Of a stretch of 64,000 nt of DNA, positions 12,201 to 23,515 are shown piece after piece. The stretch is from contig NC_040020.1 in assembly GCF_000972845.2 (NCBI RefSeq), forward strand, positions 1 to 64,000, written 5' to 3'. Under the pieces are notes generated by a model, which saw nothing but the letters and a program-made list of their open reading frames with translations, was not told where the DNA came from and made no database searches. Both the position numbers and the translations under genes were made by a program. The stretch comes from Larimichthys crocea (taxonomy: Eukaryota; Chordata; Actinopteri; Sciaenidae). Within the stretch, counting starts at the first letter, position 1, and the number at the start of each line of letters is the position of its first letter.

Positions 12201-13330
12201 TGGCCGACGCTTCCTCACATGAAGTTTCCAACGTGCATGTATAATCCTTAAAAGCTCTAAATCTGTCCAAAGCCATCCGACTTCATGGAGGGGAAAAAAC
12301 TGTAGTTTTACATTAGAACATGGAGTTTCTGGTTTTTCTGCTGCATTCATCGTTTAGTTAGTTTGTGTTGTGACTGTGGTGAGCTTAACTGACGTGCTAA
12401 AACACCAAATTAGCTACTTTAAATATTGCACACTGAATTTTTTTATACTACTAATGTAGCAAAATACTGTCTTGGGAAGCACCGACCAAGTTAGCTTCGA
12501 ATAATTTAACATTTTGCACATTCAAACACCTTTTTTTAAACACTTCGTTTGGAAACTGATATATTGTACATATATTTTGACTGTTGTGCAGGTAAATTCC
12601 TTGCATCCATGTAAACAGACACCAAAAGACGAACATAAAGAGTCTGTCGGAGGTAGAAGGGAAATCGAGGAGGGAGGAGGTCACTAGGTTTTACAGAGCT
12701 GGACAAACAGCCTGAATGTAAATGAAAGAAAATGAGTCTTGGTGATGTATAGAAAGATAGAGGCCACTTAAATCCTCGGCACAGGATGGGACTCCACCCG
12801 AGGTCGTTTAATGATGAAAGCTGCTGCGTTTTGAAGCCCTCATTCATCTGCACTTCCTGTCTTTAACAATATACTTCCCTTCCTCAGTTTCCTGCATTAA
12901 GCTGTTGATAAAAACATTTTAAAAAACGCGTCCCCGTGGACGACTTGATTGATTTCTAATTGAAATTCCTTCCTTTAAGCCTGTAGATACACTCGGGTAA
13001 AAAAGGAAACTATGGTAACCGTGTGGATAAACCCTTCATCCACTCACAGCACTTAGGTTTAAAGCACTTCAATGGGTTTGCAGATTTTTAGACCGATTTA
13101 CTACAAATTGTATTTAAATTACTGTATTTTCTGCGGCACTCCATCAGATTTGATCTTATTTTACCTTGTGTGCGAGCTGAAGCTTATAGGTCAGATTTAA
13201 CCATCTCAGACATGTTTAAACCTGCAGAAACACAGAGGGAATTACAAAGACCTCAAATCAATCACATGCATTTAAGTATATACGGTAAAGTCAGCTAGGC
13301 TTCTGGGTCTCCAGGCCAGATTCACTTTCC
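9210..13330. other. No recognisable gene
   Basis: About 4 kb of AT-rich intergenic DNA. The open frames at 9339-9752 (minus) and 9940-10272 and 10352-10792 (plus) have no recognisable domains, splice context or composition bias. The stretch 10273-10325 resembles the inverted tail of a retrotransposon (TCTAATCTAAT-type end). Confidence 0.4.
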
Positions 13331-13339
13331 CGTTTGCCC

Positions 13340-13490
13340 GACCTTCTTTTTCTTCTTCTTCTTCACGGTGGTCCAAAACGTCTTTGGTACAAACGTTAAC
13401 TCTCCTGTGGCGCTCAGAGCTCACAGTCCGGGCAGCCTGGCTAACAAACTGAGCTAACAGCAGCTACAGATCACAGCAGTTTACCGTTTT
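13340..13490 (-). mobile_element. Element B fragment (short form)
   Basis: The minus strand carries CTGTGAGCTCTGAGCGCC and TGGTGGT-type phrases shared with element B copies at 29.0 and 43.7 kb. Only about two units of the GAGCTAACAGCAGCTA motif are present. It is a useful unexpanded comparator for the minisatellites elsewhere in the window. Confidence 0.45.
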
Positions 13491-14931
13491 TTACAGGAGA
13501 TAATGTCTTAATTTTGGGGCTTTATAGGTGCTAATATGTGGATATTGTTACCTTTGGACAGGGAGCTGCTTCCTTACAAATCAAAAAACTTCTGATCTAT
13601 GTTACCAAACACTTAAACTTAATGTTGAATATATTGTAGTTCAAAAATGTTGTTGTTGGTTTGTATTTTCAGGGAGATTTAGATCTTCAGTTTGGCTGTA
13701 TAATCTTTGGTAACTCTGGAAGTCTTCACCCTTTGAGTTGGTTCGAGTTTGGGGACAGCAGGGGTCTTTGGGTTGGGTAACATTGGTGATCATGATGTGT
13801 AAAGATACGTATTCGAGTTACCTGAGTCAGCCTGGATTTCCCTCGAGGTCCACGTCCTCCGTGATCTGCTGTGTGTCAACGTGAGCCATGTGTTTTGTTT
13901 CTTTTTTTTACAGTCACACCAAAGAAATTAGACAAAACACACGTGTGAGGGTCAAACAAGGACACGGGGAACTCTGTGAACTTCAGTGGTGGTGGTGGCA
14001 AGGACGCACTTTCAAACTCAAAGGAGTTACAGAAACACCCAAAAAACTGTTAAAGTTTTTATAAAAATTCTCGTTTCTTACTGTGTGAGTATTTGTGGCG
14101 GCAGAGGATTTAGTTTTTATCAGTGTATTATAATTTATACTCAGTCATTAGATTGGGTAGCTCAAACCCAGGGTTGTCCGAGGATGTGCTTCACTGGGTG
14201 TTTTCTTCTTGATAACACACCGCCTAAAAAAAAAATCTATACATCATTTCGGAAAAATATTATAGTTGTGCAACTGTCTTTATCATCCAGAAACCAACAA
14301 GCGTGGAGGATGACTCATTTTAACCCCGACCATGTAAAAGGAGGCAAGTCATGTGACATAGTGTAGGAATGTGGTATACATATAACTACAGTGACCCTTA
14401 AAGAACATTTGTACAACACGATGTGTGTTTTTGTTTTAGCTTTTTTTTTTTTGTTCTTTCTCATGAGTGAGCATCGACCAGAAGGGACATAATGTTCCTA
14501 CATTTCATTTGGACTGTTTGCCAGTCACTAGAATCACAAGAAAGCAAGCTAAGGTTAACCAGCCAAAGGGAACCCCAGCAACACTGCGTGTACCCAACAA
14601 AATGACCTGCAAACCAGGCAGTTCAATAGCCAGATCAGCCCCCAATAGTCTGGACGAATTAGGTGAAGTTATCCACCCAATACCATATTTTGCTACTTTA
14701 GTTAGCCAGCAATTTATCTGTGTTTAGAAGCAAGCTAATGTTAGCCAAACAAAAAAACATAATATCACAATATATTTCATAATCTGCAGTGATGTCAGCT
14801 TTGACTTTGTTGGTGCCGTTCATTTGTTGACTCCTTTCCCAAGCTAACAAATTGCTCCTGAAGGCTGCCCCATCAGTGTGTGAATACGTAGGAATGGTTT
14901 GTTCCTAAAACTGATGAGTTGGCAGAAAATG

Positions 14932-15022
14932 GCAATGCGTGAATGAGGTATGTACTGTAAAAGTGCTTTGAGTGGTCAGAAGACTAGAAAGACGCTATAT
15001 AAGTACAGTCCGTTTACCATTT
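14932..15022 (+). mobile_element. Tail of a common teleost retroelement
   Basis: Contains GTGCTTTGAGTGGTCAGAAG followed by GACGCTATATAAGTACAGTC and TTTACCATTTA. This phrase ends a very abundant class of fish interspersed repeats. The 5' part is not recognisable. Confidence 0.55.
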
Positions 15023-15734
15023 AGTATTAGCGCAGAAATGGACCAAAGTAAGGGCTCAGTGGTTACGGTCCAATCTGTTCACACATTAGCAATAGAAGGT
15101 GATTAAAACATTAATTCATACGTAAAATGCCTTTTATAATGGGTGCTGTGTCACTGCCTCTTCTCTAAATTCACATGCTTTCAAACTATAGTAAAAGTAA
15201 ACAAGTTTTTCTCAGCACCCTCACCTCTAAATGATTTCCAGTCCCTGTTCAAACTAATCAAGATAGCACAAAAGAAGAAACAATAATAGCATTCATCACC
15301 ACACGACTCAGTGGTTCAGTGTGGGTTCAGTTCAGCCTCCAGGCGCTCTGTTTTCCTGTAAAGAACTCAATCAACAATCACAAGATGAAATGTGCGATTG
15401 GAGCGCTGACAGCTTCTTTATTTCGTGTTTTCATCTCAGACGAATCGAGGCCAAACAGTCAAAGCTGTCGGCTCGGTCGGAGATGAGATGAGGAGTTCAT
15501 CTCACATCCTACGGTACCATACCGCAACCCGATGGACGACATCCATTTCCTCAACTGTTTCTTGTGAGTTCCTGTTTCAAGTGAAGAGAAGGGGGGCACA
15601 AAGTGTTTTTCTAGGCTATGATCAGTATTTGTATGATAATGTGACAGTTTGAGAGGCGACTCTGGTAGTAACAAAGCTAAAGAGAAGCAACTAGCTGAAC
15701 ATGGTGAAGTATGTAGCAGCTCAAGAGCAGAGCT

Positions 15735-16152
15735 GAGGTGAGCTGAATGAAGCCTGGAAACTCCATTCATGCTCGGTGATGGGGAAACTGGAGCACAAGG
15801 TGAATCGGCGGATCAGTGCCGTGTACGTAGCAATGCGGACATTGTACCGAACCATTAAGGGGAAGAGAGAGCTGAACCAGAAGGTAAAGCTCTTCATGTT
15901 TCTGTCCATCTTATGTTCCAACCCTCACCTGTGGTCATGAGCGTTGGGTAGTGACCGAAAGAACGAAATCACAGAAGTGGCCAAAATGAGTTTCGTTGGT
16001 AAGATTAAGGGCTTGTAAGGAGACAGCTGAGGTGGTTGGGGAATCTGATTTAGGATGCCTCCCTTTGGAGGTGTTTGGAGGGTAGATCCAGAACTCCTAA
16101 TCCTGGTGCCACCATGACCCAACCCCAGATACGTGGTAGGAAATGGATGGAT
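15735..16152 (+). mobile_element. LINE (non-LTR retrotransposon) 3' fragment
   Basis: In shifting frames the plus strand encodes the reverse transcriptase C-terminal region typical of a common fish LINE: GKLEHKVNRRISAVY, KGKRELNQKVK, then THLWS-like wording and a TTTGGAGGTGTTTGGAGGG stretch. It ends in GGAAATGGATGGATGG. Frameshifts and stops show it is dead. The minus-strand open frames at 15721-15921 and 15925-16167 are shadows of it. Confidence 0.65.
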
Positions 16153-16212
16153 GGTTGATTTAAACACGACTTCTGTAAAAAATTCACCTCCACAGGGAAC
16201 TTAGCTATACCA

Positions 16213-16302
16213 GGCTGTAAACATGTTTACTTCTGCTGTGAAGTTGGACATTTTAACATGGGGACTTATGGAGACTGACTCAAGTGGACGTTTTGAGGAA
16301 AT
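16213..16302 (+). mobile_element. Element A, 3' partial copy
   Basis: Matches the right half of element A (CCAGGCTGTAAACATGTTTA to GACTCAAGTGGACGTTTTGAG), with a deletion between GACTGACTC and AAGTGGACG. Confidence 0.7.
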
Positions 16303-16304
16303 TT

Positions 16305-16970
16305 AGTACTCACAATGTTCAACCTCATGGTGGCACTAGAAGAAAACGCATGGCATCACCAAAGTTAGTCCGATTCATCCTCTGGGCACCATGAATGTCT
16401 TCACAAGAAATCCATAGACCAAAGTGGTAGATCGACCAACCGACGCACAAACATTACCGACCATAGTGTCAAACAAGGCTGCAGATTTATTTTTTATCAC
16501 TTGAACTGTTGACCGCTAACCGAGGGGGGAACAAAAGGTTGAAGCAGCTGTGTCACGTCACCTCCTGTTACGTACGATCATTTCTGTAAACAGGGACACA
16601 AACAGACCCGACAACACGTTCAGATACGAGGAGTAACGTTTATCTTTCTTTACAACAAGTCAAACAGAATACAATACATCGATAAAACATCTCTACAACG
16701 ACAACACACATCCGGGAATGAGTCAAAAATATGCAAATTCACTGGGTTAACATTAATTATATCAAACTAAGTGCAATTTTAATTAACATATCAAACACAT
16801 TTGTTATCCTCCTCATAACTCTTAACAGTCAAAGTGGCTGATAATGTACACTGAACTTTAGAACTAATTACAGGATGTTTTTAAATTACAAGCACGGTGC
16901 TAAAGAGCTGAACGGTGACAAATCAGCTATAAGAGCGGAAATTAATCGCTAACAACTCTGATGACAGTTT
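16305..16970. other. No recognisable feature
   Basis: AT-rich intergenic DNA with no coding or repeat signal that I can name. Confidence 0.4.
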
Positions 16971-16971
16971 A

Positions 16972-17075
16972 AAGGTCCAGTGTGTCATATTTTTAGATTT
17001 AAGGGGGATCTATTGGCAGAATATTAATGAGAACAATGTGTTTTTGTTACCTTAGAACAAGATTTTGTGGGTGTG
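16972..17075 (+). mobile_element. Left end of a teleost MITE-like repeat
   Basis: Begins AAAGGTCCAGTGTGTCAT and continues GGGGGATCTATTGGCAGAAT. This is the recognisable end of a widespread fish repeat. It is truncated where element A begins. A second short start of the same type is at 51890-51920. Confidence 0.5.
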
Positions 17076-17124
17076 TGGTGGCCCTGCCTCTTCCGCCTCC
17101 CCGTTAATCTAAAAATCGGCGGGC

Positions 17125-17430
17125 TGAATGACGCCTGGTCGCTCAAACAAACCACCTATAACAACACCCACCTGTCAATCAAAGCGTCCACGCTCTTAAT
17201 CCTGCATAACTTTAAGCCTTAATATAATGTGAACAGGTGAGTTGTATATAAATTCACCCTCAGTACAGTTGTCATGAACGGGGAAATTAGCTACAGAGAC
17301 CAAAACTGTTTTTTGTACCAGGCTGTAAACATGTTTATTTCTGCTGTGAAGTTGGACATTTGAACATGGGGACTTATGGAGACTAACTCACTTCTGGAGC
17401 CAGCCTCAAATGGCCGTTAGAGGAACTGCG
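17125..17430 (+). mobile_element. Element A, near full-length copy
   Basis: Runs from GAATGACGCCTGG through TCAATCAAAGCGTCCACGC and CATGAACGGGGAAATTAGC to GAGGAACTGCGG. It is one of at least nine copies in this window. It codes for nothing on the plus strand. The minus strand has a short chance frame shared by all copies. Confidence 0.8.
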
Positions 17431-17576
17431 GTTGTTGCCACTGAAGTGGAGGTTGGCGCTTTCCAAATCCCACACACTTGACCTTTTTTAATTTTTAACA
17501 AAATGTCAGTTTCAGCTCTTCGAATGTAAATATTTGTTGTTGTCTTATTTGACAGTAAACTGAATATTTTGGGGGC

Positions 17577-17599
17577 TTTTTTTTTTTTTTTTTTTTTTT
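17577..17599. repeat. Poly(T) tract
   Basis: A run of 23 T residues downstream of the avpr1a stop codon. Confidence 0.95.
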
Positions 17600-18360
17600 A
17601 ATCTTTTGGACATTTTAGAGACCAGGCGATTGATCATTAATCGAAAAAATATAATGAAAATCATTAGTACCTTTTTTTTAAAAGTGTTGTGACTGTGCTG
17701 TAATATCTAGGTGCATGTGTGTGTAATGCTAGAAATTTAAATATATGACTAATATTAAATATCAAACAGAACGAATGGCAACATCTGAACTCTTTACATA
17801 ACCCCAAACTCAAACAGTCTTTATCAGTCATCGGCGCCCAAATTAGAGCCTTAATCGACCTCAGCGGTCTTAATGTGCGTCCCCGCCTTAACCTAAAGTT
17901 AGTTTACTCGCTTACAGTAATCTCTAAATCTACAGGAAACACGCCCGTAGTGCCGGAGTTTGGTGATGGGTATAAAGACGTGTATGTTGACATATACAGT
18001 ATAAGCAAAGTTAATCTCAGTGTGGACAGACGCTCGTATTCAGCCATTTTTCAAATTTGACACTGAAGCAGTTAAATTACAGCAAAGAGCGCAGTCAGCT
18101 CGATAATGTCGGATTTGTTTTGACTCCGTCTCACAAACCAAAAAATCTCCAGCCTGTCTCTGGAACAGCTGTGTGAACCTAAACAAACCAACACCAAAAA
18201 GTTGCCAGTGAGTAAACTTTTCCACTGTGGACCAAAGAAAACAAACTGTACGTTTGACCGCACCCTTCAGATGAGCTCATAGCCTCCATCACTGCCACAA
18301 ACCAGCAGATTAAGACCGGTTCAAGCTTTCCGTGTCGTCTTAACGAAGTGTTTCTGTTGG
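17600..18360 (-). other. avpr1a: 3' flank of avpr1a, possible 3' UTR
   Basis: Minus-strand sequence immediately after the avpr1a stop codon. No clear AATAAA signal was identified in the first few hundred bases, so the transcript end is not placed. No other gene is visible. Confidence 0.35.
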
Positions 18361-18644
18361 TCAGGACACGGTCGTGCATTGTGGACAGTTTTTGGGGACG
18401 GGGTTGAGATCTCTGAACGGCTCCGAGAGGCGCGGACCCTGGAGTCTGGACAGCAGCGTTGTCCGGCGAATGCTGCTGTCCGAGTCCTGGTGGACGAACT
18501 TGCCCCTCAGGGGACGGCAACACGGCAGGCTGCTGGCGAAGTCGGAGAGGAGGTGCCCGCTGAAGATCATGTAGATCCAGGGGTTGCAGCAGCTGTTGAG
18601 GCTGGCCAGCAGGGCGGAGAGCGTCACGGCGGTGTTCTCTGAGT
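18361..18644 (-). CDS. avpr1a: avpr1a exon 2 (TM7 and C-terminal tail)
   Basis: The acceptor CCCGTAG precedes base 18644. The split codon G|AC gives Asp312, followed by [19 protein letters not shown]. It ends in [10 protein letters not shown] and a TGA at 18363-18361. It carries TM7 with NPWIY, helix 8 and a Ser/Thr-rich tail. The plus-strand frames 18374-18642 overlapping it are shadows. Confidence 0.93.
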
Positions 18645-21600
18645 CTACGGGAGGGGAAACAGAAAAGACAGAGATTCATGAGGCACGCTCTGAGATGTCA
18701 ACAAGTAATCTGAGGTGTTTACTTTTACTGGAGGGAGTCAGACTGTAGCTGTGAGTCACCGACCTGCCTGTTAAATGTTTATTCTCGCCTCTCCCTCCCT
18801 TCCTTTGCACTCCAGCTAACTTTTCTTTCATTTCACATTAACTCGACAATTATTCTCTCGACTGCCCGCTCGTTAAACCCCTTTCGCTCAACGGTGATTA
18901 TCTGCGTGTCAGTCAAGCGCTGTGCGTGGGGCTAACTAACTAGCTTTATCATTACTTCTAATTACATTTCAAGCTGCTATCATCAAATCAGAATTAATCT
19001 CAATCTGCCTCTTATCTCAAACACTTTTTTTTAATGAAGGCTGCAGTATTGACTGGGAATGAGAAGATCCAGACACGGGAAAAAATCTCACTTTCATAAA
19101 CTGTGTATTCCAAGAGACAATAAATCGTAAATGTTAAAAACGCTGAAGATTAACTCGCTGAACTCGGTCAGCAACTCTCCTAAAAGGAGCAGTGTGTACG
19201 ATTTAGTGACACGAGTCAACGTTTCGTTTGTCTGTCTGCAGTTCAAACCAAGTCACAACCTCCGTACCTGTGAAGCTTCAAAGCGACTCTTCAGTAACTT
19301 GTGGGTGACGTCACGTATACGCCGTCAATTCTATGGTAACAAAAACACGATTAATTTCTCCCATATTCTGTAAATGGCACCTCTAAATCGGACATGCAGG
19401 ACACTGGAAACGAACAAAGTGTGAAACATCGCCACTTGTTGCGATCAGCTCTGCAACATTAGCAAAGTACCAAGAAGTTTATTAATGAGCAAACATTGTG
19501 TGAAGATGCACTTTCTGTCCAGGGTAGTTCAGACTACATCTTTGCTCATCTCCGGTCGGTCCTGTGTGGTTTGGAAACTGAAGAGTTGCTGATTTGTCGT
19601 TGGGCACCAAAGTCACTAAAGCTGAGCTCAAACTACACGATATTGTTGCCCGTTAAGATCGTCACCATTTCAGATTACGAGATTATAAAGTCAGAAAGTC
19701 TTGCCAAGAGACATGACAACCAATCGTTGCTTGCCGTCTTTCGTTACATGCGACGTCACCGTGAAGGAGGTGCCACGGACCAACTTCTAGGAACAACAAA
19801 CGGAGGTTTGATACTGACTGTCTCGTGTTCGGAAAACCCTAAAACAGAAATAAAAGCCAATGGTCACAGCACCAGTAACATCATTCCTCTTTCGTTTCAC
19901 CATATTTAGCTAAAAAATTCGGCTTGTCCATTATGCACCGTTTCTGCACACTTTGACACGCTACATAAGATGGCCGTCATCGTGTTTACATTGGAAACAA
20001 CCAAAGTTTGTGGCAGCAGTTGCTGAAAGTTCGTTACAAACTCTCTCAGAGCTGTGAGCAGGTCCGGACTGAAGCTGCTGGATTTGAAGAGCATAAATAA
20101 GCAGTTTTGACACATGTAACGTTTCCAAGTAAAATATTTCCACCGTTAATGAAAAAGCAGCTTTGTGGAAACTCTGTGGCTGTCTGAGTTTTAATTAAAG
20201 TCACATTACGTCTGTTCTTAAATCTTTGAATCACTTTTTCACCGACTTCACAGAAACAGGATAAAGGATCAATTGAAAAAGATATTTGGCGTTTCATTAA
20301 AACTCAGACACGTGCAGGCAGTGAAGCGTGAGCTTCAAATGACGGAGGCGAGGATATGAATCTTATCTAAGGAGCTGCTCACCCGCCCGAAGAATCTCAT
20401 TATAGCTTCCGGAGACAGTTTTTTTACTGAAGATAGTCCAAGTTTTGGAGAGTCTTTGTGAACTCGACAGGAATACGACAGACCAAACTGAACATGTTGA
20501 AAAGCACCTGCAGTTTAAAAAGTGTTCAAGACACAGAAATGTTGATTTCTGTCGAGTGAAGTCAAAATGTTTCTCAGGGTGGATCTCTGATCTTCAATGA
20601 CTCCAGAGTACTACGACAGAAATGATTCAAAATTATAGATCAAAGCAGGATTATGGACGGAAGAACTGAGACAAATGTTAGATTAATTGTAATATTTACT
20701 GAAAATGTGCCGTGACTAATATAGGATTATAGATTTATAGGATAGGATAAGACCGATACTGATTTTTAAAGAGAGAAAAGTTCGGTTCGAAAATGAAACA
20801 ACGGCTCTAGATCATTGTACATGTACTTGTTCATGAAACCGGAAGTAGAGTTCTGTTTACTCCCTCGTTTTTACACGTTTCCTGTAAAAACTCTTAGACT
20901 ATTGAGAAAAGCAGCTTTAAAGCTTTAAATCAAACTGTCTATAAACCAACGTAAACGGGATTCATGGTCCTCTGAGGATATCCATATTTGCAGCGCTGAC
21001 GTTTCCAGGTATTCCATGTGGCACGCGTGCTTTTACTTTGAAACTCTGCAACTGAACCTCCCACATTCTCCACCAGTTGGATTATTGATGCCCACACTGA
21101 TACTGTACATGTCTGATCTATAGTGTGTTCACATCCAGCTGTTTATTCTGTGTATAACATCGACCAGTTACTTGTATTTACCTCCACACTATCTTGGCTT
21201 AATCAACCTGCCCTGTATATCTGCATGAGCTGTATATCTCAGTTTATTTCAGTTTGTTCATGCTGCAACATTCTTATTTATATCTGCATTGTTATTTATA
21301 TTTATATGGTTTGTTAAACGGTCACTGTACTTTGCGCAGTGACAGTTAAGTTGAATCTAATCTTAAATCTCTGCTCAGGTGAATAAAAAGACAAAAATCA
21401 GCAACATTCTGACTCTGAGCAGAAACTCTTGATAAATGCACAAACGATAAAAAAGGACAAGCTTCGATCATGTTTTCTCTTAATGAGCTGCTCAGCTCTG
21501 TGGACACTGCGATGTTTGTACAGATACTTTTTTTTAAATGAAGATTTGAGGTCATGGTGACGCCACATTGGAACCTTCAACCTTTCAGTTCTTCAGAGAA

Positions 21601-22667
21601 GCATTTTAAAAGTCAGGTTCAGCATCCGCGAGTTAAAGCCAGACGCTTCACAAAACCAGGTCACACTCGACTTGAAGATTATTAAACAAAAAGCTTCTCC
21701 AGAGCACTTGAACAGAATCATTGTCTGACTCACCGACCCAGGAGAAGGTCTCATCCCACACTGACCACATCTGCACGGTGAAGAAAGGCGCCCAGCACAC
21801 CACGTACGCCACCACGATCACGAAAGTCATCTTCACCGTGCGTAATTTGGCGCGGGAGATGGTGCTGACGCTGCTGACCGAGCTCCTGCCCAGGATGCCG
21901 TTCTTCGTGGCTTCGGCCACGGCTCCCACGCTCTTCCTCCTCCGGGTCTTGTATTTCAGGTTCTTCCAGATGGTTCGGCAGATGAATCCGTAACACAGCA
22001 TGAGCACGACCACCGGCACGAGGAAGATCCCGGCTGTGATCCAGGTGATGTACGCGCGTAAACCCCACGGCTCCACGAAGTGTCCCCAGCAGTCGTAGAC
22101 GGCCGAGCCGGGGCGCACCTCGCTCAGGGAGAAGATGAAGTACTGCGGGATGCTGAGCACCAGGCTGCACGCCCAGGTGGAGCCGATCATGATGTGTGCG
22201 CGCTGCGTCGGCTGCTGGAGCGTCTTCAGCGGGTGGCAGATGGCGATGTAGCGGTCCAGGGTCATCATCACCATCATGTAGGTGGAGGCGAACATGCCCA
22301 GCACCTGGAGGTGCTTCACGATGCGGCACAGAAAGTCCGGCCCGTAGAAGCGGAAGGTGATCTCCCAGCAGAGCTGCGGCAGCACCTGGAAGAACGCGAC
22401 CACCAGGTCCGCGAGGCTCAGGTGCTTCATGAACAGGTGCATGCGCGACAGTTTCCGCCGGGTCTTGTACATGGCGAGCAGGACGCTCACGTTCCCGACC
22501 ACCGCCGCCAGAAACGCGAGGCTCAGCACGGTGATCTCGATCTTGGCGACCTCTTCGTTGCGTCCAAACGGGTCGGTGTCGTTCGTCGTCCCGGTGATGT
22601 TCCCAGCGGAGGTGGCGCCGCTCTCCAGCCGCAGCTCGGTGCAGTTTGCGCCCGTGGAGTTGAGCAT
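18361..22667 (-). CDS. avpr1a: Arginine vasotocin/vasopressin V1a-type receptor, two exons, 405 aa
   Basis: A class A GPCR for vasotocin/vasopressin; the family couples through Gq/11 to phospholipase C. The joined exons (22667-21734 and 18644-18361) give 405 residues, close to the usual length. There are four N-glycosylation sequons before TM1 (NST, NCT, NIT, NDT). TM1 begins near residue 43, DRY is at 138-140, and the disulphide cysteines are at 114 and 193. There is a basic third intracellular loop, CWAPFF in TM6 and NPWIY at 332-336. The paired cysteines at 353-354 are probably palmitoylated. The single intron falls between TM6 and TM7, as in all vasopressin/oxytocin receptors. The start at 22667 has an excellent Kozak context (GCCACCATGC); the frame extends further upstream only through a GTG codon. 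TM7 ([15 protein letters not shown]) and the srgap1 neighbour support V1a over V1b, V2 or oxytocin types. Teleosts have two V1a paralogues and I cannot say which this is. Confidence 0.93.
18645..21733 (-). other. avpr1a: avpr1a intron (3,089 nt)
   Basis: Bounded by GTGAGT (21733-21728) and CCCGTAG. It contains no gene. At about 19180-19370 there is a stretch starting AGGAGCAGTGTGTACGATTT that resembles a teleost MITE end. At about 21120-21365 there is the A/T-rich tail of a retroelement ending GTTGAATCTAATCTTA. Confidence 0.8.
21100..21365 (+). mobile_element. Retroelement 3' tail within avpr1a intron
   Basis: Ends GCGCAGTGACAGTTAAGTTG followed by an AATCT-type end, the typical terminus of a common class of fish retroelement. 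It lies antisense to avpr1a. Confidence 0.4.
21734..22667 (-). CDS. avpr1a: avpr1a exon 1 (N-terminus to TM6)
   Basis: 934 nt encoding residues 1-311 and the first base of codon 312. It is strongly GC-rich compared with the flanks. Seen directly: MLNSTGANC start, [12 protein letters not shown] after TM3, KYKTRRRKS in loop 3 and CWAPFF in TM6. The donor is GTCG|GTGAGT. Reading past it gives an artefactual ending (GESDNDSVQ) that should be ignored. Confidence 0.95.
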
Positions 22668-22865
22668 GGTGGCCGCTGCTTCTTCTCCTCCTCCGGGCGC
22701 ACAGAGGTGGCTGCCCCCCGGCCTGTGCGTAACCGTCACCCCGGGGCAGACTGTGGCTGTCAGGCACCGTCAGTGATCAGTCCAACATGGAGAAGGTGGA
22801 GGTCCTTCAAAAATCATGAACAAACACAAGCAGTGATAGTTCTCCACCCATGGCGCGCAGATCCG
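22668..22865 (-). promoter_or_regulatory. avpr1a: Presumed avpr1a 5' leader with upstream ATGs
   Basis: If transcription starts about 30 nt below the TATA-like box, the leader is about 200 nt. It would hold short upstream frames starting at ATGs 22851, 22817 and 22788, the last being just MLD then stop. All end before the main ATG. The start site is inferred, so the 22851 ATG may lie outside the RNA. Confidence 0.35.
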
Positions 22866-22887
22866 AGCTGCACCGCCGCATGCAGCC

Positions 22888-22899
22888 TCTTATAAAGGG
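22888..22899 (-). promoter_or_regulatory. avpr1a: TATA-like box of avpr1a
   Basis: The minus strand reads CTTTATAAGAGG, about 225 nt upstream of the avpr1a start codon. Position and orientation suit a core promoter. There is no transcript evidence here. Confidence 0.4.
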
Positions 22900-22919
22900 C
22901 GAGACCAGCCCCTCCTTCT

Positions 22920-22921
<2 letters not shown>

Positions 22922-22979
<58 letters not shown>
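22922..22979. repeat. (CA)29 microsatellite in avpr1a promoter
   Basis: 58 nt of uninterrupted CA (TG on the gene strand), only about 22 bp upstream of the TATA-like box of avpr1a. It is the longest pure dinucleotide run in the window. Confidence 0.95.
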
Positions 22980-22980
<1 letters not shown>

Positions 22981-23031
22981 CAGCAACTATTTCACTGATT
23001 CTGGTGAAACTGGATCATATTTTATGGAGGA

Positions 23032-23515
23032 AATGTTTTCTGGTTTTCCCTCTGATGTCCTCCGGCTGCTCCGCCTCAACTCTCTGTGATTTACAGAGTT
23101 TATGATGGACAGTGAAGTAAACTGCTGACAGCTGTAGCTGCTGTTAGATCATGTCAGTGAGTACAGTTAACTGTTACTCTCTGGCTCGGACCAGGAGCCT
23201 TCAATCCACCAGTGTCGTGCTAGAACCGGAGCCGGGCAAGCGGCCAATGTAACCAGCAGTCAGCAGCTTCTATGGACATGATGGCAGAGGAGAAGAGAGT
23301 GAAGAGGACGCTGACGGAGGAAGCTAAGAAGAGAAAAGGAGAGAGTGAGCGAGCAAGAAGCCGCCGGACAAGAGTAAATGTGGGACTGACTTTTAGTGGT
23401 TGGTGATTGGCTGTCAGCAAAGTTGTCGACTCGTCTAGTTTTTGAAGTAATGTAATCGGAACAAATACTCGAGTACAGCTGTAGTCGTGGTTACCACAGA
23501 GGTACAAATTTCTAC
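23032..23515 (+). mobile_element. Element B, unexpanded copy with a small reading frame
   Basis: Begins ATGTTTTCTGGTTTTCCCTC and ends near ACCACAGAGGTACAAATTTC. Inside, 23278-23406 reads from MMAEEK through RTLTEEAKKRKGESER to RTRVNVGLTFSGW and a stop. The same peptide start recurs in copies at 29.1, 33.6 and 44.4 kb. The junction that becomes a minisatellite in other copies (GTAGCTGCTGTTAG) is present once. Its identity as a transposon derivative is inferred from copy number. Confidence 0.6.

Noticed and set aside
15425..15770. Frames at 15425-15652 (plus) and 15459-15770 (minus)
   Set aside because: No domain features. The region leads into a dead LINE fragment.
21648..21733. Continuation of avpr1a exon 1 frame to 21648
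   Set aside because: It passes a consensus GTGAGT donor, and the TM7 sequence is found in frame in the downstream exon. The extra residues are intron.
22668..22739. N-terminal extension of the avpr1a frame (begins TVTHRPGG)
   Set aside because: The codon at 22739 is GTG, not ATG. The first ATG with a strong Kozak context is at 22667.
21751..22895. Long alternate frames over avpr1a exon 1 (338 codons minus, 271 codons plus)
   Set aside because: Shadows of a GC-rich exon. They are rich in Arg, His, Gly and Ala and show no domain.
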